Program-made: the position numbers and the translations under genes
In this document: piece by piece, positions 24,539 to 34,021 of the stretch
Layout: each line of letters starts with the position of its first letter
How positions within the stretch are numbered: position 1 is the first letter of the stretch
Notes under the pieces: model-generated
What the model was told of the DNA's origin: nothing
Seen by the model: only the letters and a program-made list of their open reading frames with translations
Database searches by the model: none
Assembly: GCF_029210495.1 (NCBI RefSeq)
Contig: NZ_JARGDK010000007.1
Coordinates: forward strand, 62,001 to 126,000
DNA from: Pseudothioclava nitratireducens
Lineage (GTDB): Bacteria > Pseudomonadota > Alphaproteobacteria > Rhodobacterales > Rhodobacteraceae
Length of the DNA: 64,000 nucleotides
Direction: 5' to 3'

Positions 24539-25135
24539 CTATCGGGTCGTCAATTGGCGAAAGATATCCTCGACGGCGCGCGCGTCGGGCAGGTCGGTAA
24601 AGCCGAGTTTGCGCCGCTTGCGGTCGCCGTCGTCATTATAGCGGTAATCAATGCCGAAAAAGACATGCCGCCCGGTGCGGTGGATATTCTGCCAGTCCTT
24701 GCGCGGGATGCGCTGCACCGGGGTGCCGAGTGCGCCACGCACCGCGATATAGGCGGCGCGGTCGGTCAGCAGATACAGCCGGTTCGGCTCTGCGCCTTTG
24801 CGCTTGGCGCGCAGCGCACGAAACGCCAGCACCGCGAACAGCGCGCCACCGATCCCCAGCACCACATCCCCGGTGACGAACATCCAGATACCCACCAGCA
24901 TCATCGCCATCGGCACGATCCGTGCCAGCGGCCCGGCATTGCGGTTGTCATAGACCGGCGCGCCCTGCCAGAGCACGGTTTCCCCCGGCTCCATATGCTC
25001 GGACCAAAGGTCGGGCGCGGCGGGTGCAGGGCCTGTGTCGCTGCGTGGGATCGGGGTGAACTCGGGCATGGGCGGGGTCGGTTCATCCAGCACCACCGGC
25101 TCTGAGCTAATCTGTCCGGTTTTCGGGTCGGTCAT
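24539..25135 (-). CDS. Membrane protein with bacterial PH-like domain (A)
   Basis: A 198-residue protein: a Pro-rich, disordered first 40 residues, then EPGETVLWQGAPVYDN, two transmembrane helices (about residues 75-110), then a C-terminal region with NRLYLLTDRAAYI that resembles bPH/YdbT-type domains. It overlaps the following paralogue-like gene by four bases (ATGA) and lies nine bases before the pyrC-like gene. Function is unknown; it is embedded in the pyrimidine cluster. Confidence 0.7.
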   Translation of the reverse strand: MTDPKTGQISSEPVVLDEPTPPMPEFTPIPRSDTGPAPAAPDLWSEHMEPGETVLWQGAPVYDNRNAGPLARIVPMAMMLVGIWMFVTGDVVLGIGGALFAVLAFRALRAKRKGAEPNRLYLLTDRAAYIAVRGALGTPVQRIPRKDWQNIHRTGRHVFFGIDYRYNDDGDRKRRKLGFTDLPDARAVEDIFRQLTTR

Positions 25136-25620
25136 GTCGAGGCCCTCATCTTGCGTGCAGTGCGCGCACTTTCGATTTCCTGCACCACGCTCTCGCTATC
25201 GGCGAGATGGCGGATCAGGTGCTTCGCGCCGCCCTTGGTGACCACTTGCACATCGCCCATCAGGCGACGGATGGTCTCGATCTCCAGAAGCATCACCTGC
25301 CGCCCCTGCGGGCCGACAAGGCGGCGGTCGGTCAGTTGCCAGCGCCGGGCGAAGACCTCGGATTTGAAGTAGACCCCGCGCAGCCCCATCCCGATCGCGA
25401 TGGCGATGGTGGCGATCCCGATCTGCCCGGTCTTGCCCATCCAGACCAGCACCAGCGCCACCAGACCCGCGCCAATCGCGCCAAGGACGACATGGTCCTT
25501 CCAGTAGCGCGTGCTGTCGGGGGTGAACACGGCCAGCACCGTCTCGCCGTCTTCCAGCGGCAATTCGCTGTCCGGGCCGGGGCGATAGTTGAGAACTTCG
25601 TCGCGCTGGATCTCAGACAT
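25132..25620 (-). CDS. Membrane protein with bacterial PH-like domain (B)
   Basis: A 162-residue protein with the same layout as its downstream neighbour: [17 protein letters not shown], two transmembrane helices (about residues 43-85), then [26 protein letters not shown], a PH-like strand pattern. It overlaps the 3' end of pyrB by eight bases and the next gene by four. The pair look like diverged duplicates. Role unknown. Confidence 0.7.
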   Translation of the reverse strand: MSEIQRDEVLNYRPGPDSELPLEDGETVLAVFTPDSTRYWKDHVVLGAIGAGLVALVLVWMGKTGQIGIATIAIAIGMGLRGVYFKSEVFARRWQLTDRRLVGPQGRQVMLLEIETIRRLMGDVQVVTKGGAKHLIRHLADSESVVQEIESARTARKMRAST

Positions 25621-26578
25621 AGGTGCCCTCCGTCAGCGCCCGCCCGCGCTCCTGACGCAGGTTGCGCGCGAGCAGGTCCATGCAGGCCATCCGCACCGCG
25701 ACACCCATCTCCACCTGATCCTGAATCACCGAGCGGTTGATGTCGTCGGCAATGGTGCCGTCGATCTCGACCCCGCGGTTCATCGGGCCGGGATGCATCA
25801 CGATGGCATCTTCCTTGGCGTAGCTCAGCTTCTCGGCATCCAGACCGTAGCGGTGGAAATATTCGCGCTCGGAGGGGATGAACCCGCCATCCATGCGCTC
25901 TTTCTGAAGCCGCAGCATCATCACCACATCCGCGTCGCGCAGCCCCTCGCGCATGTCGTCCGAGACCTCGCAGCCGAATTCAGAAATCCCCGCCGGCATC
26001 AGCGTCGGCGGCCCGATCAGGCGGATGCGGTTCTCCATCTTGTTCAGCAGGATCAGGTTCGAGCGCGCCACCCGGCTATGCGCCACATCCCCGCAGATCG
26101 CCACCGTCAGCCGCTGGATGCGGCCCTTGGCGCGCCGGATCGTCAGCGCGTCCAAGAGCGCCTGCGTCGGGTGCTCATGCTTGCCGTCGCCCGCGTTCAG
26201 CACCGCGCAGTTGACCTTCTCCGCCAAGAGGTTCACCGCCCCAGACGCGCCATGCCGCACCACCAGCAGATCAGGATGCATCGCGTTCAGCGTCATCGCC
26301 GTGTCGATCAGCGTCTCGCCCTTCTTCACGCTGGACGTCTGCATCGACATGTTCATCACATCCGCGCCAAGCCGCTTTCCGGCCAGCTCGAAACTCGCCT
26401 GCGTGCGGGTCGAGTTCTCGAAGAACATGTTGATTTGCGTCATCCCCGCCAGCGCGTCGGAATGCTTCACCGTGCGGCGGTTCAGATCGACATAGGTATC
26501 GGCCAGATCGAGAACGGTGCGGATATCTTCCTGGGTGAGATGTTCGATCCCCAGAAGGTGCCTTGCGCGGAATGCCAT
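25613..26578 (-). CDS. pyrB: Aspartate carbamoyltransferase catalytic subunit
   Basis: PyrB (321 aa) condenses carbamoyl phosphate with aspartate in pyrimidine synthesis. The carbamoyl-phosphate loop [22 protein letters not shown] and [12 protein letters not shown] are intact. No regulatory pyrI is present. The genes after it (two membrane proteins, then an inactive dihydroorotase homologue, then plsY) are packed with overlaps or tiny gaps, indicating one operon. It is divergent from the glycosylase gene. Confidence 0.95.
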   Translation of the reverse strand: MAFRARHLLGIEHLTQEDIRTVLDLADTYVDLNRRTVKHSDALAGMTQINMFFENSTRTQASFELAGKRLGADVMNMSMQTSSVKKGETLIDTAMTLNAMHPDLLVVRHGASGAVNLLAEKVNCAVLNAGDGKHEHPTQALLDALTIRRAKGRIQRLTVAICGDVAHSRVARSNLILLNKMENRIRLIGPPTLMPAGISEFGCEVSDDMREGLRDADVVMMLRLQKERMDGGFIPSEREYFHRYGLDAEKLSYAKEDAIVMHPGPMNRGVEIDGTIADDINRSVIQDQVEMGVAVRMACMDLLARNLRQERGRALTEGTYV

Positions 26579-26696
26579 TCGCCGACCTCTCCGTTTGTTC
26601 CTTGGGCGCTTATGGCAAGAAGCCGCGCGCAGGTCCAGCGCGGATACCGTGCGGCATGCGCTTTACCTGCGGCGCAGGGGCGCATAGCTTGGCGCC

Positions 26697-27524
26697 ATGC
26701 AGACTCAGATCGACCTCGACTATCACGCGGCCCTCGCTGTCCTTGAATGGCAGATCGAGATGGGGGCGGATGAGGCGCTCTGCGACGAGACTCTCGACAG
26801 CTACGCATTGCCCGACAAGGCCCCCGAGATGGCGCGGCCCAAACCGGCAGCGCCTGCGCCCGAGCCGGGACCGGGGGCGATGCCGATGCCGGTTGCGCCG
26901 GTCGCGCTCTTGCCCGAGGGGCCGGACCCGGTCGTGGTTGCCCGCGCCGCCGCCGAGGCCGCGCGTGATCTCGAGGCGCTGCGCGAAGCGGTCGGGGCCT
27001 ATGATCTGTGCGAGCTGAAGAAAGGCGCGCGCAACACCGTCTTTGCCGATGGCAACCCGGCGGCGCGGGTGATGATCATTGGCGAAGCACCGGGGCGCGA
27101 GGAAGACCTCCAAGGCAAGCCCTTCGTCGGCGCGGCGGGGCAGTTGCTCGACCGGATGTTCGGCGCGATTGGCCTCTCGCGTGGGGCACCCGATGCGCTG
27201 GCCGCGCTCTACATTACCAACGTCCTGCCGTGGCGTCCGCCGGGCAACCGCGACCCCGAACCCGCCGAGATCGCGCAGATGCTGCCGTTCCTCAAGCGCC
27301 ATGTCGAACTTGCCGATCCCGATCTGATCGTGCTGATGGGCAACGCGGCCTGCGCCGCGGCGCTTGGCCAGCGCGGCATCCTGCGGCTGCGCGGGCACTG
27401 GGCGCAGGCCTTTAGCAAGCCCTGCCTGCCGATGACGCACCCGGCCTATCTTCTGCGCCAACCCGCCGCCAAGCGCGAGGCCTGGGCCGATCTCTTGGAA
27501 ATCCGGGCCCGGCTGAAGGGCTAA
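26697..27524 (+). CDS. Uracil-DNA glycosylase, family 4-like, without canonical Fe-S cysteines
   Basis: A 275-residue UDG-superfamily protein for removal of uracil from DNA. Motif A is GEAPGREEDLQGKPFVG and motif B is MTHPAYLLRQP, both of family 4 type. The N-terminal 85 residues are Ala/Pro-rich and probably flexible. The cysteines that bind 4Fe-4S in Thermus-type family 4 enzymes are not at the usual places: only one Cys in YDLCELKK, and NVLPWRPPGNR where NVVKCRPPGNR is expected. It could be an alphaproteobacterial subgroup with no cluster. It is the only plus-strand gene before the RND pair. Confidence 0.85.
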   Translation: MQTQIDLDYHAALAVLEWQIEMGADEALCDETLDSYALPDKAPEMARPKPAAPAPEPGPGAMPMPVAPVALLPEGPDPVVVARAAAEAARDLEALREAVGAYDLCELKKGARNTVFADGNPAARVMIIGEAPGREEDLQGKPFVGAAGQLLDRMFGAIGLSRGAPDALAALYITNVLPWRPPGNRDPEPAEIAQMLPFLKRHVELADPDLIVLMGNAACAAALGQRGILRLRGHWAQAFSKPCLPMTHPAYLLRQPAAKREAWADLLEIRARLKG

Positions 27525-27541
27525 GCCCATGACTTTTGCGT

Positions 27542-27578
27542 GATCCGCGACGGAAGCGTCCTTTCGACGCGTAGGATC
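27542..27578. promoter_or_regulatory. Nested inverted repeat before the RND operon
   Basis: GCGTC (27556-27560) and GACGC (27566-27570) pair around CTTTC, inside an outer GATCC (27542-27546)/GGATC (27574-27578) pair. It sits in the 140-base gap between the glycosylase stop and the RND adaptor start. It could be an operator or a weak terminator; no U tract follows. Confidence 0.35.
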
Positions 27579-27664
27579 GGCGCTAACCTTTCCGTAGACA
27601 CGCGACAGGTAAACTTGGCAGCATAAGCCGCGGGCCGTGTGACCCGCAGGACAGGGATGACCCA

Positions 27665-29128
27665 ATGCGATTTCTGACCCGAAGCCTCACGGGCCTCTTT
27701 CTCTTCGCGCTGACACTGGCCCTGCTGGTTGCGGGCGGGTTCTCGATCTTCTCCGCGATCGAGGAACGCCGCGCCGCTGCCGGTCGTCCGGGCATGGCGC
27801 AAGAGCGGGTCTTTGCCGCGAATGTCGTTGCGCTCGATTACGGCACGATCACGCCCATCCTCACCGCCTATGGCGAATTGCGCGCGACGCGCCAGTTGGA
27901 GCTGCGCGCCGCCGTCGGCGGCACCATCGTCGAGCTGTCTCCGGACTTCGAAGAAGGCGCGGTGGTCGAGGCGGGCACATTGCTCGTCCGTCTCGATCCC
28001 GCCGAATTGCAGGCCGCGCGCGACAGCGCCGTGGCCTCGCGGGCCGAGGCCGAGGCGGCGCTCGCCCAGGCCACCCGCGCGCTCGACATCGCCCGCGACG
28101 ACCTGACCGCGGCCACGCGTCAGGCCGAGCTGCGCCGCGCCGCGCTCGACCGCCAGTTGTCGCTGAACGAACGGGGGCTGGGCAAGGCGGTGGACACCGA
28201 GGCCGCCGAGCTTTCGCTCTCCAGCGCCGAACAGGCCGTGCTGACCAAACGCTCCGCGCTGTCCTCCGCCGAGGCCAATCTGGATCAGGCCACGAACAGC
28301 CTGCGCCGCGCCGAGATCGCGCTGGCCGAGGCCGAACGCAAGCTCGCCGAAACCGAAATCCGGGCCGATTTCTCGGGCCGCCTGTCGCAGGTCAGCGCGG
28401 TGCAGGGCGGGCTGGTGTCGACCAACGAGATGCTGGGCCAGCTGATCGACCCGACCGCCCTCGAAGTTGCCTTCCGCGTCTCCACCGCGCAATTCTCGCG
28501 CTTCACCGATGCCACCGGCACCTTGGTCAAAGCCCCCGTCGAAGTCACGCTTGATGCCGCGGGCGCCGAACTGCGCGCCGAGGCGCGGCTCGAGCGGGTC
28601 GGTGCCGCCGTCGATGAGGGCGTTGCGGGCCGGATGCTTTACGCGCGTCTCCTTGACGGTGCGGCGGGGCTGCGTCCGGGCGATTTCGTGACCGTGCGCC
28701 TGACCGAACCCGCGCTCGACAATGTGGCCGAGGTGCCCGCCGCCGCCGTCGATGCCAATAGCCGCGTGCTCGTTCTGGGCGAAGAGGATCGCCTCCGCGC
28801 CCATCCGGTCGAGGTGCTGCGCCGTCAGGGCGACGCCATCCTGATCCGCGCCGATCTGCCCGCTGGCACCGAAATCGTGGCCGAGCGCACACCGCTTCTG
28901 GGTGAGGGCATCAAGCTGCGTCCGATGCGCCCCGGCGCCGGGGCAGCCGCCTCTGCCGAGCCCGAGATGATCGCGCTCGATCCCGAACGCCGCGCCCGCC
29001 TCATCGCCTTCGTCGAGGGCAATACCCGGATGCCCGCCGAGTCGAAACAACGCATCCTCGCGCAACTCGCCGAGGATATGGTCCCCGCCGAGGTGGTCAC
29101 CCGCCTCGAACAGCGCATCGGGGGCTAA
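27665..29128 (+). CDS. RND efflux periplasmic adaptor (membrane fusion protein)
   Basis: Adaptor of 487 aa linking an RND pump to an outer-membrane channel. An N-terminal membrane anchor (LFLFALTLALLVAGGFSIF) is followed by a barrel-sandwich half (GGTIVELSPDFEEGAVVEAG), a long alpha-hairpin coiled coil (about residues 120-225) rich in Ala/Glu/Arg, the returning half (IRADFSGRLSQVSAVQGGLV) and a beta-barrel domain. A C-terminal extension of about 60 residues is unusual. The pump gene follows three bases after the stop. No outer-membrane factor gene is adjacent, so TolC-like partners are elsewhere. Confidence 0.92.
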   Translation: MRFLTRSLTGLFLFALTLALLVAGGFSIFSAIEERRAAAGRPGMAQERVFAANVVALDYGTITPILTAYGELRATRQLELRAAVGGTIVELSPDFEEGAVVEAGTLLVRLDPAELQAARDSAVASRAEAEAALAQATRALDIARDDLTAATRQAELRRAALDRQLSLNERGLGKAVDTEAAELSLSSAEQAVLTKRSALSSAEANLDQATNSLRRAEIALAEAERKLAETEIRADFSGRLSQVSAVQGGLVSTNEMLGQLIDPTALEVAFRVSTAQFSRFTDATGTLVKAPVEVTLDAAGAELRAEARLERVGAAVDEGVAGRMLYARLLDGAAGLRPGDFVTVRLTEPALDNVAEVPAAAVDANSRVLVLGEEDRLRAHPVEVLRRQGDAILIRADLPAGTEIVAERTPLLGEGIKLRPMRPGAGAAASAEPEMIALDPERRARLIAFVEGNTRMPAESKQRILAQLAEDMVPAEVVTRLEQRIGG

Positions 29129-29131
29129 GCC

Positions 29132-32100
29132 ATGGCGCGCCGCGACGATCTCCCCGCCGACCTGCCGCCCGCGCGCGGCCTGATCGGGCTGTTCACCCGC
29201 CACGCGACGCTCGCCAATATCGTGCTGGTCGTGCTGCTCTGCGCGGGCATCGCCACCGCGCCCCGGATGCGCGCGCAATTCTTCCCCGATTCCGTCGTCG
29301 AGGAGGTGCAGGTCTCTGTCTCATGGGACGGAGCCGGGGCCGAGGATGTGGATCGCGCCATCGTGCAGGTGCTCGAACCCTCGCTCATCACCGTCGAGGG
29401 CGTGGACAGTTCCGAAAGCCGCGCCACCGAAGGCTCTGCCCGGATCACCCTCGAATTCGAGCCGGGCTGGGATATGGGCCGCGCGGTTTCGGACGTTGAA
29501 AACGCGCTGACGCTCGCAGGGGACATGCCCGAAGGCGCCGAGGAGCCAGAGGTCACACGCGGCGTCTGGCGCGATACGGTGACCGATGTCGTCATCACCG
29601 GCCCGCTCGCCCCTGAACAACTGGGTCGGCTTGCCGATGAACTTGTCGTGCGGCTCTATGCCGAAGGGGTGACGCGCACCACGGTGCAGGGCATCGCCGC
29701 GCCGCAAACCCTCGTCGAAGTGCCGACGCTCAAGCTCATCCAGCATGACGTGACGCTCTCGCAGATCGTTGCCGTGATCGCCGCCGAGGCCGCGACCAGC
29801 CCGGCAGGCGACGTGGCGGGCGGGGCCGCCCGCGTCCGCACCGGCGAGGAACGCCGCTCCGCGCGCGAGGTCGAAAGCCTCGTTCTGCGCACCGGGGCGA
29901 ATGGCGCGCCGCTCACCATCGGCGATGTCGCCCGCGTCTCGGTCGAAGGCGCGCAGCGCAGCCGCGCGTATTACGTCGGTGAAAATCCGGCCATGGTCAT
30001 CAACGTCGCCCGCTCTGCCCAGGGGGACGCCATCGCGCTTCAGGCCAAGGTCGAAGAGGTCGCCGCCGAGATGCGCCTCACGCTTCCGGCGAACACCTCC
30101 ATCGACCTGATCCGCACCCGCTCGGAGGCGATCACGCAACGGCTGCAACTGCTGCTGGGCAACGGCATGATGGGGCTGGGGCTTGTGCTGCTCTTGCTGT
30201 TCATGTTCCTCAACGCTCGCACCGCGTTTTGGGTGGCGATGGGCATCCCGACCTCCATGGCCGCCGCCATCGCGGTCATGTATGTCTCGGGGATGACCAT
30301 CAACATGGTCTCGCTGTTTGCGCTGATCCTGACGCTCGGGATCGTGGTGGATGACGCCATCGTCGTGGGCGAGCATGCCGATTTCCGTGCCCGGCATCTG
30401 CGCGAACACCCGGTCCTCGCCGCCGAGAACGGCGCGCGCCGCATGGCCGCCCCGGTTTTCGCCTCCACGCTGACAACCGTGATCGCCTTTGCCGGGCTGA
30501 CCATCATCGGCGGGCAGATGGGGAATATGATCGTCGATATTCCCCTGACGGTGATCGCGGTGCTCACCGCTTCGCTGATCGAGTGCTTCCTGATCCTGCC
30601 CAACCACATGTCCCACGCGCTGTCGCGCTCGGCGGATGGCAAATGGTATGACTGGCCCTCGCGGCAGGTGAACCGTGGTCTCGACTGGGTGCGCGCGCGG
30701 CTGATGCGCCCGCTGACCCGGCTCGTCGTCGCCGCGCGCTACCCGGTTCTGGCGGCCGTGATCGCGCTGTTCCTGTCGCAGATCGCCTTCCTGATTTCGG
30801 GGCAGGTGCAATGGCGCTTCTTTAACCCGCCCGAACGCAACACCGTCTCGGGGGCCTTCGCCATGGTGGCCGGGGCAGAGCGCGCCGATACGCAGGCGAT
30901 GATGCGCGACCTGCAAGCGACCGTGGAGCAGATCGGCGCGGAATATGAGGCGGAATACGGCGTGAACCCGGTCGATTATTCCATCGGTCAGATCGGTGGC
31001 GCGTCGGCGGGGCGGGCGCTGGCTTCGGCTGATAGCAAGGATGCCGATCTGCTTGGTGCGATCTCGATCGAGCTGATCGACCCTGATTTCCGCCCCTATT
31101 CCAGCTTCGATTTCGTCGCCCGCCTGCAAGAGGCCGCGCCGCGCCACCCGCTGCTCGAGGAAATCTCGTTCCGGGGCTTCCGCATGGGGCCCGCCGCCGA
31201 TGGCATCGCGGTGCAGTTCACCGGGGCGGAAAGCCGGGTGCTCAAGACCGCCGCCGAGGCGCTCAAGACCGAACTGGCCACCTTCCCCGAGGTGTCGGCG
31301 GTCGAGGACAATCTCGCCTATGACAAGACCGAACTGATCCTCGATCTGACGCCTCAGGGCGAGGCGCTGGGCTTCGATATCGACACGCTCAGCCGCGACC
31401 TGCGTGCGCGCCTGAACGGCACCGAGGCCGCCAGCTTCCCCGATGGCGTGCGCTCCGCCACGATCCGCGTGGAACTCCCCGAGGAAGAACGCGCCGCCGA
31501 CTTCATGGAGCGGATGCTGCTGCGCACCGCGACGGGCGACTGGGTGCCGCTCGCCGATGTCGCCACCGTGCGCGCCGAGACCGGGTTCTCGACGATCCGG
31601 CGCGAGGATGGGCTGCGCATCGTCGAGGTGACGGGCGACATCTCCGAGGACGACGCCGACCGCGCCACCGAGATCACGCGGCTCCTCAACGAACAGATCC
31701 TCCCCCGCATCGCCGAGGAACACGGCGTCGCCTGGGTGCTTTCGGGCGCGGCCGAGCAGGAACGCGAATTCGTCGCGGATGCGATCCTCGGTCTCGTGCT
31801 GTGCCTGATCGGGATCTACATCGTGCTGGCCTGGATCTTCGCAAGCTGGACCCGACCCGTGGTCGTGATGTCGGTGATCCCCTTCGGCCTCATCGGCGCG
31901 ATCTGGGGGCATTATATCTGGGACATGCCGATGTCGATGTTCGCTGTCGTGGGTGCGATCGGCATGTCGGGGATCATCATCAACGACGCCATCGTGCTGA
32001 TTTCGACGGTGGACGAATATGCCGAGAACCGGGGCCTGATCCCGGCGATCATCGACGCGGTGGGCGACCGTCTGCGTCCGGTTCTGTTGACCACGCTGAC

Positions 32101-32503
32101 GACGGTGCTCGGCCTCGCGCCGCTGCTCTATGAGCAAAGCTCGCAGGCCCTGTTCCTGAAATCGACGGTCATCACGCTGGTTTACGGGCTGGGCTTCGGC
32201 ATGGTGATCGTGCTGCTGGTGGTGCCCGCGCTGCTGGCGATCCAGCTTGATTTCGGGCGGCAGGTGAAGGCGATGCGCCATGGGCTGCGGGTGCCGGGGC
32301 TGCGCGGCGTGCTCGGCGCGCTCGCGGGGCTTCTGGCGGTGGGCTTTGCGCTCACCCTCGGGCGCGCGATGCTTCAGGGGGGCGAGATCGGCCCGGCGCT
32401 CGGCAGCTTTGCCGCGATTGCCGCGATGGTGACGCTGGGCGCGGGTGTCCTGGCGCCCCGCATCCTGCGCGGGCGCATCCGCCATCTCTCCCCGAAACTC
32501 TAA
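29132..32503 (+). CDS. RND-family efflux transporter permease
   Basis: Inner-membrane proton-driven pump of 1123 aa (AcrB/HAE-like). It has the usual plan of two halves, each with six transmembrane helices and a large periplasmic loop. The proton-relay acidic pair is in TLGIVVDDAIVVGEHA; a second-half equivalent is MSGIIINDAIVLISTVDE. The final helices are followed by a basic tail. It is longer than typical AcrB (about 1050 aa) and of the group often annotated as a general RND/MMPL exporter; the substrate is unknown. The convergent gene starts six bases beyond. Confidence 0.93.
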   Translation: MARRDDLPADLPPARGLIGLFTRHATLANIVLVVLLCAGIATAPRMRAQFFPDSVVEEVQVSVSWDGAGAEDVDRAIVQVLEPSLITVEGVDSSESRATEGSARITLEFEPGWDMGRAVSDVENALTLAGDMPEGAEEPEVTRGVWRDTVTDVVITGPLAPEQLGRLADELVVRLYAEGVTRTTVQGIAAPQTLVEVPTLKLIQHDVTLSQIVAVIAAEAATSPAGDVAGGAARVRTGEERRSAREVESLVLRTGANGAPLTIGDVARVSVEGAQRSRAYYVGENPAMVINVARSAQGDAIALQAKVEEVAAEMRLTLPANTSIDLIRTRSEAITQRLQLLLGNGMMGLGLVLLLLFMFLNARTAFWVAMGIPTSMAAAIAVMYVSGMTINMVSLFALILTLGIVVDDAIVVGEHADFRARHLREHPVLAAENGARRMAAPVFASTLTTVIAFAGLTIIGGQMGNMIVDIPLTVIAVLTASLIECFLILPNHMSHALSRSADGKWYDWPSRQVNRGLDWVRARLMRPLTRLVVAARYPVLAAVIALFLSQIAFLISGQVQWRFFNPPERNTVSGAFAMVAGAERADTQAMMRDLQATVEQIGAEYEAEYGVNPVDYSIGQIGGASAGRALASADSKDADLLGAISIELIDPDFRPYSSFDFVARLQEAAPRHPLLEEISFRGFRMGPAADGIAVQFTGAESRVLKTAAEALKTELATFPEVSAVEDNLAYDKTELILDLTPQGEALGFDIDTLSRDLRARLNGTEAASFPDGVRSATIRVELPEEERAADFMERMLLRTATGDWVPLADVATVRAETGFSTIRREDGLRIVEVTGDISEDDADRATEITRLLNEQILPRIAEEHGVAWVLSGAAEQEREFVADAILGLVLCLIGIYIVLAWIFASWTRPVVVMSVIPFGLIGAIWGHYIWDMPMSMFAVVGAIGMSGIIINDAIVLISTVDEYAENRGLIPAIIDAVGDRLRPVLLTTLTTVLGLAPLLYEQSSQALFLKSTVITLVYGLGFGMVIVLLVVPALLAIQLDFGRQVKAMRHGLRVPGLRGVLGALAGLLAVGFALTLGRAMLQGGEIGPALGSFAAIAAMVTLGAGVLAPRILRGRIRHLSPKL

Positions 32504-32509
32504 GGGTGA

Positions 32510-33304
32510 TTACTCGACGCAGCCGTTGATCTCGACCGCATCCGCGCCCGACAGCACCGTGATGCGCAGATCGCCCGCGTCCAGATCGAAGGGCTGCGCA
32601 TTATCGGGCACGAATTCCGCCATCGAGACCATCGTCGCCCCCTCAAGCCGCGTCACCGATTCCGACACCCACATCGGCGTCGAGCGCAGCTCGAACAGCG
32701 TCACCGGCTCGGCAGCGACCTCCGGCATCTCGATGGAGGCCGTCACCCGCACCCCGTCTGCGATCTTCTCGACATCGCAGCGGGCCTCAAGCGCAACCGG
32801 ACGCGGCTGATCGGTCAGCGCCGCCGAGATCACCGGATCGGGCGCGCCCGGACCCTCCAGATCGGCCGAGACTTCGACCGATACCGGCACGCAGACATCG
32901 TGGCAAATGCCGAACTCCATCTCCGCCGAAAGCGAGACCGGCTGGGTCGGGTCCTGCGGCGTGATCTCGATCGGCAGGATCACCTCATCGGCATAGCCGA
33001 CCGAGCGCATCCCGTTCTGATCGAAGACCACCGGGCGCGGCCAGCGCACCTCGATCCCCGCGACATTCTCCGACTCGGCAAAGTTGAACTGCGGCGGAAT
33101 GCCCGCGTCACCGGGGCTGCGCCAATAGGTCTTCCACCCCTTATCCAGCGCGATCCGAAGTGCCGCGATCCGCGCCCCCGAAGGCGTTTGCCAGCCGTCC
33201 AGCACCTCGGCCCGCTCCATACCATGCGGCAGAAACGGCTCTTCGGCATGGCCGGCAAGCGGCGCGACAAGCGCGGGGATCAGGATGAGCAAAGCGGTTT
33301 TCAT
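32510..33304 (-). CDS. DsbD-alpha/ScsB-like periplasmic domain protein
   Basis: A 264-residue secreted protein with signal peptide (KTALLILIPALVAPLAGHA). It resembles the N-terminal domain of DsbD/ScsB: DKGWKTYWRSPGDAGIPPQF, then PIEITP, then a redox-type pair GICHDVCVPVSVEVSADL. The membrane and thioredoxin domains of full DsbD are absent, so it would need a partner. It may be a periplasmic thiol carrier; this is inference. The start at 33304 (MKTALL) is chosen over an upstream ATG at 33334. Confidence 0.78.
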   Translation of the reverse strand: MKTALLILIPALVAPLAGHAEEPFLPHGMERAEVLDGWQTPSGARIAALRIALDKGWKTYWRSPGDAGIPPQFNFAESENVAGIEVRWPRPVVFDQNGMRSVGYADEVILPIEITPQDPTQPVSLSAEMEFGICHDVCVPVSVEVSADLEGPGAPDPVISAALTDQPRPVALEARCDVEKIADGVRVTASIEMPEVAAEPVTLFELRSTPMWVSESVTRLEGATMVSMAEFVPDNAQPFDLDAGDLRITVLSGADAVEINGCVE

Positions 33305-33377
33305 GTGTTTCCGATAATCCGCGCCGCGCCGCATTCAAAGTCACAAACGCGCCAACTCCCGGTGATGTGCGCGAATG

Positions 33378-33402
33378 CCACAGTGCTCCCCTTGAACTGT
33401 GG
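33378..33402. promoter_or_regulatory. Palindrome CCACAGT-N11-ACTGTGG between divergent genes
   Basis: Perfect 7-base arms CCACAGT (33378-33384) and ACTGTGG (33396-33402) surround an 11-base spacer that also carries CTTGAAC. It lies between the minus-strand DsbD-like gene and the plus-strand YqgE gene. The T-N11-A spacing is of the LysR-operator type, but no such regulator is adjacent. Operator function is an inference. Confidence 0.4.
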
Positions 33403-33457
33403 CCCCTCCAGGGTCAGTTTGAAGGAAAGGGGCGGATTGTTCCCGATGGAGGTGGCG

Positions 33458-34018
33458 ATGGACCTGACAGGCAAACTCCTGATTGCGATGCCCGGCATGG
33501 GCGACCCGCGCTTCGAGCACAGCGTCGTCATGCTCTGCGCGCATACGCCGGAGGGGGCGATGGGGCTGATCGTGAACAAGCCGCTGCCTGAACCGCGCCT
33601 CGAAGACCTGCTCGAACAGCTTGGGATCGCGGTGACCGCATCGGATCGTCCGGGCAAGCAGCCGATCCTCTTTGGCGGTCCGGTCGAGACTGGGCGCGGC
33701 TTCGTGCTTCACACCTCGGAATGGCGCGGCTCCAAGGATGGGCTGGCCGTGTCCGATACGATGTCGATGACCGCCACCCGCGACATTCTCGAAGACATCG
33801 CCGCCGGTGTCGGCCCCGACCGCGCGCTTTTCGCGTTGGGCTATGCGGGCTGGGGGCCGGGGCAGCTCGAGGCCGAGATCCTCGACAATGGCTGGCTCAC
33901 CGCCGAGGCTGACGAGGCGCTGGCGCTCGATGGCGAGCACGCAACGAAATGGGAGCGCGCGCTGAAAAATCTCGGGATCGACCCGCGCACGCTCTCGGCC
34001 TCTGCCGGGCGCGCCTGA
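33458..34018 (+). CDS. YqgE/AlgH family protein
   Basis: Conserved protein of 186 aa (DUF179). Characteristic segments are LTGKLLIAMPGMGDPRFEHSVVMLCAH, GAMGLIVNKPLP, FGGPVETGRGFVLH and LFALGYAGWGPGQLEAEIL. The start at 33458 follows ATGGAGGTGGCG; an ATG at 33446 is also in frame. Biochemical function of the family is not settled. The stop is three bases from the convergent tsaC stop. Confidence 0.93.
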   Translation: MDLTGKLLIAMPGMGDPRFEHSVVMLCAHTPEGAMGLIVNKPLPEPRLEDLLEQLGIAVTASDRPGKQPILFGGPVETGRGFVLHTSEWRGSKDGLAVSDTMSMTATRDILEDIAAGVGPDRALFALGYAGWGPGQLEAEILDNGWLTAEADEALALDGEHATKWERALKNLGIDPRTLSASAGRA

Positions 34019-34021
34019 GCC

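Noticed and set aside
29321-32485. Minus-strand open frame of more than 1000 codons opposite the RND pump
   Set aside because: The pump on the plus strand is unambiguous; the opposite frame is His/Asp/Arg-rich with no recognisable domain.
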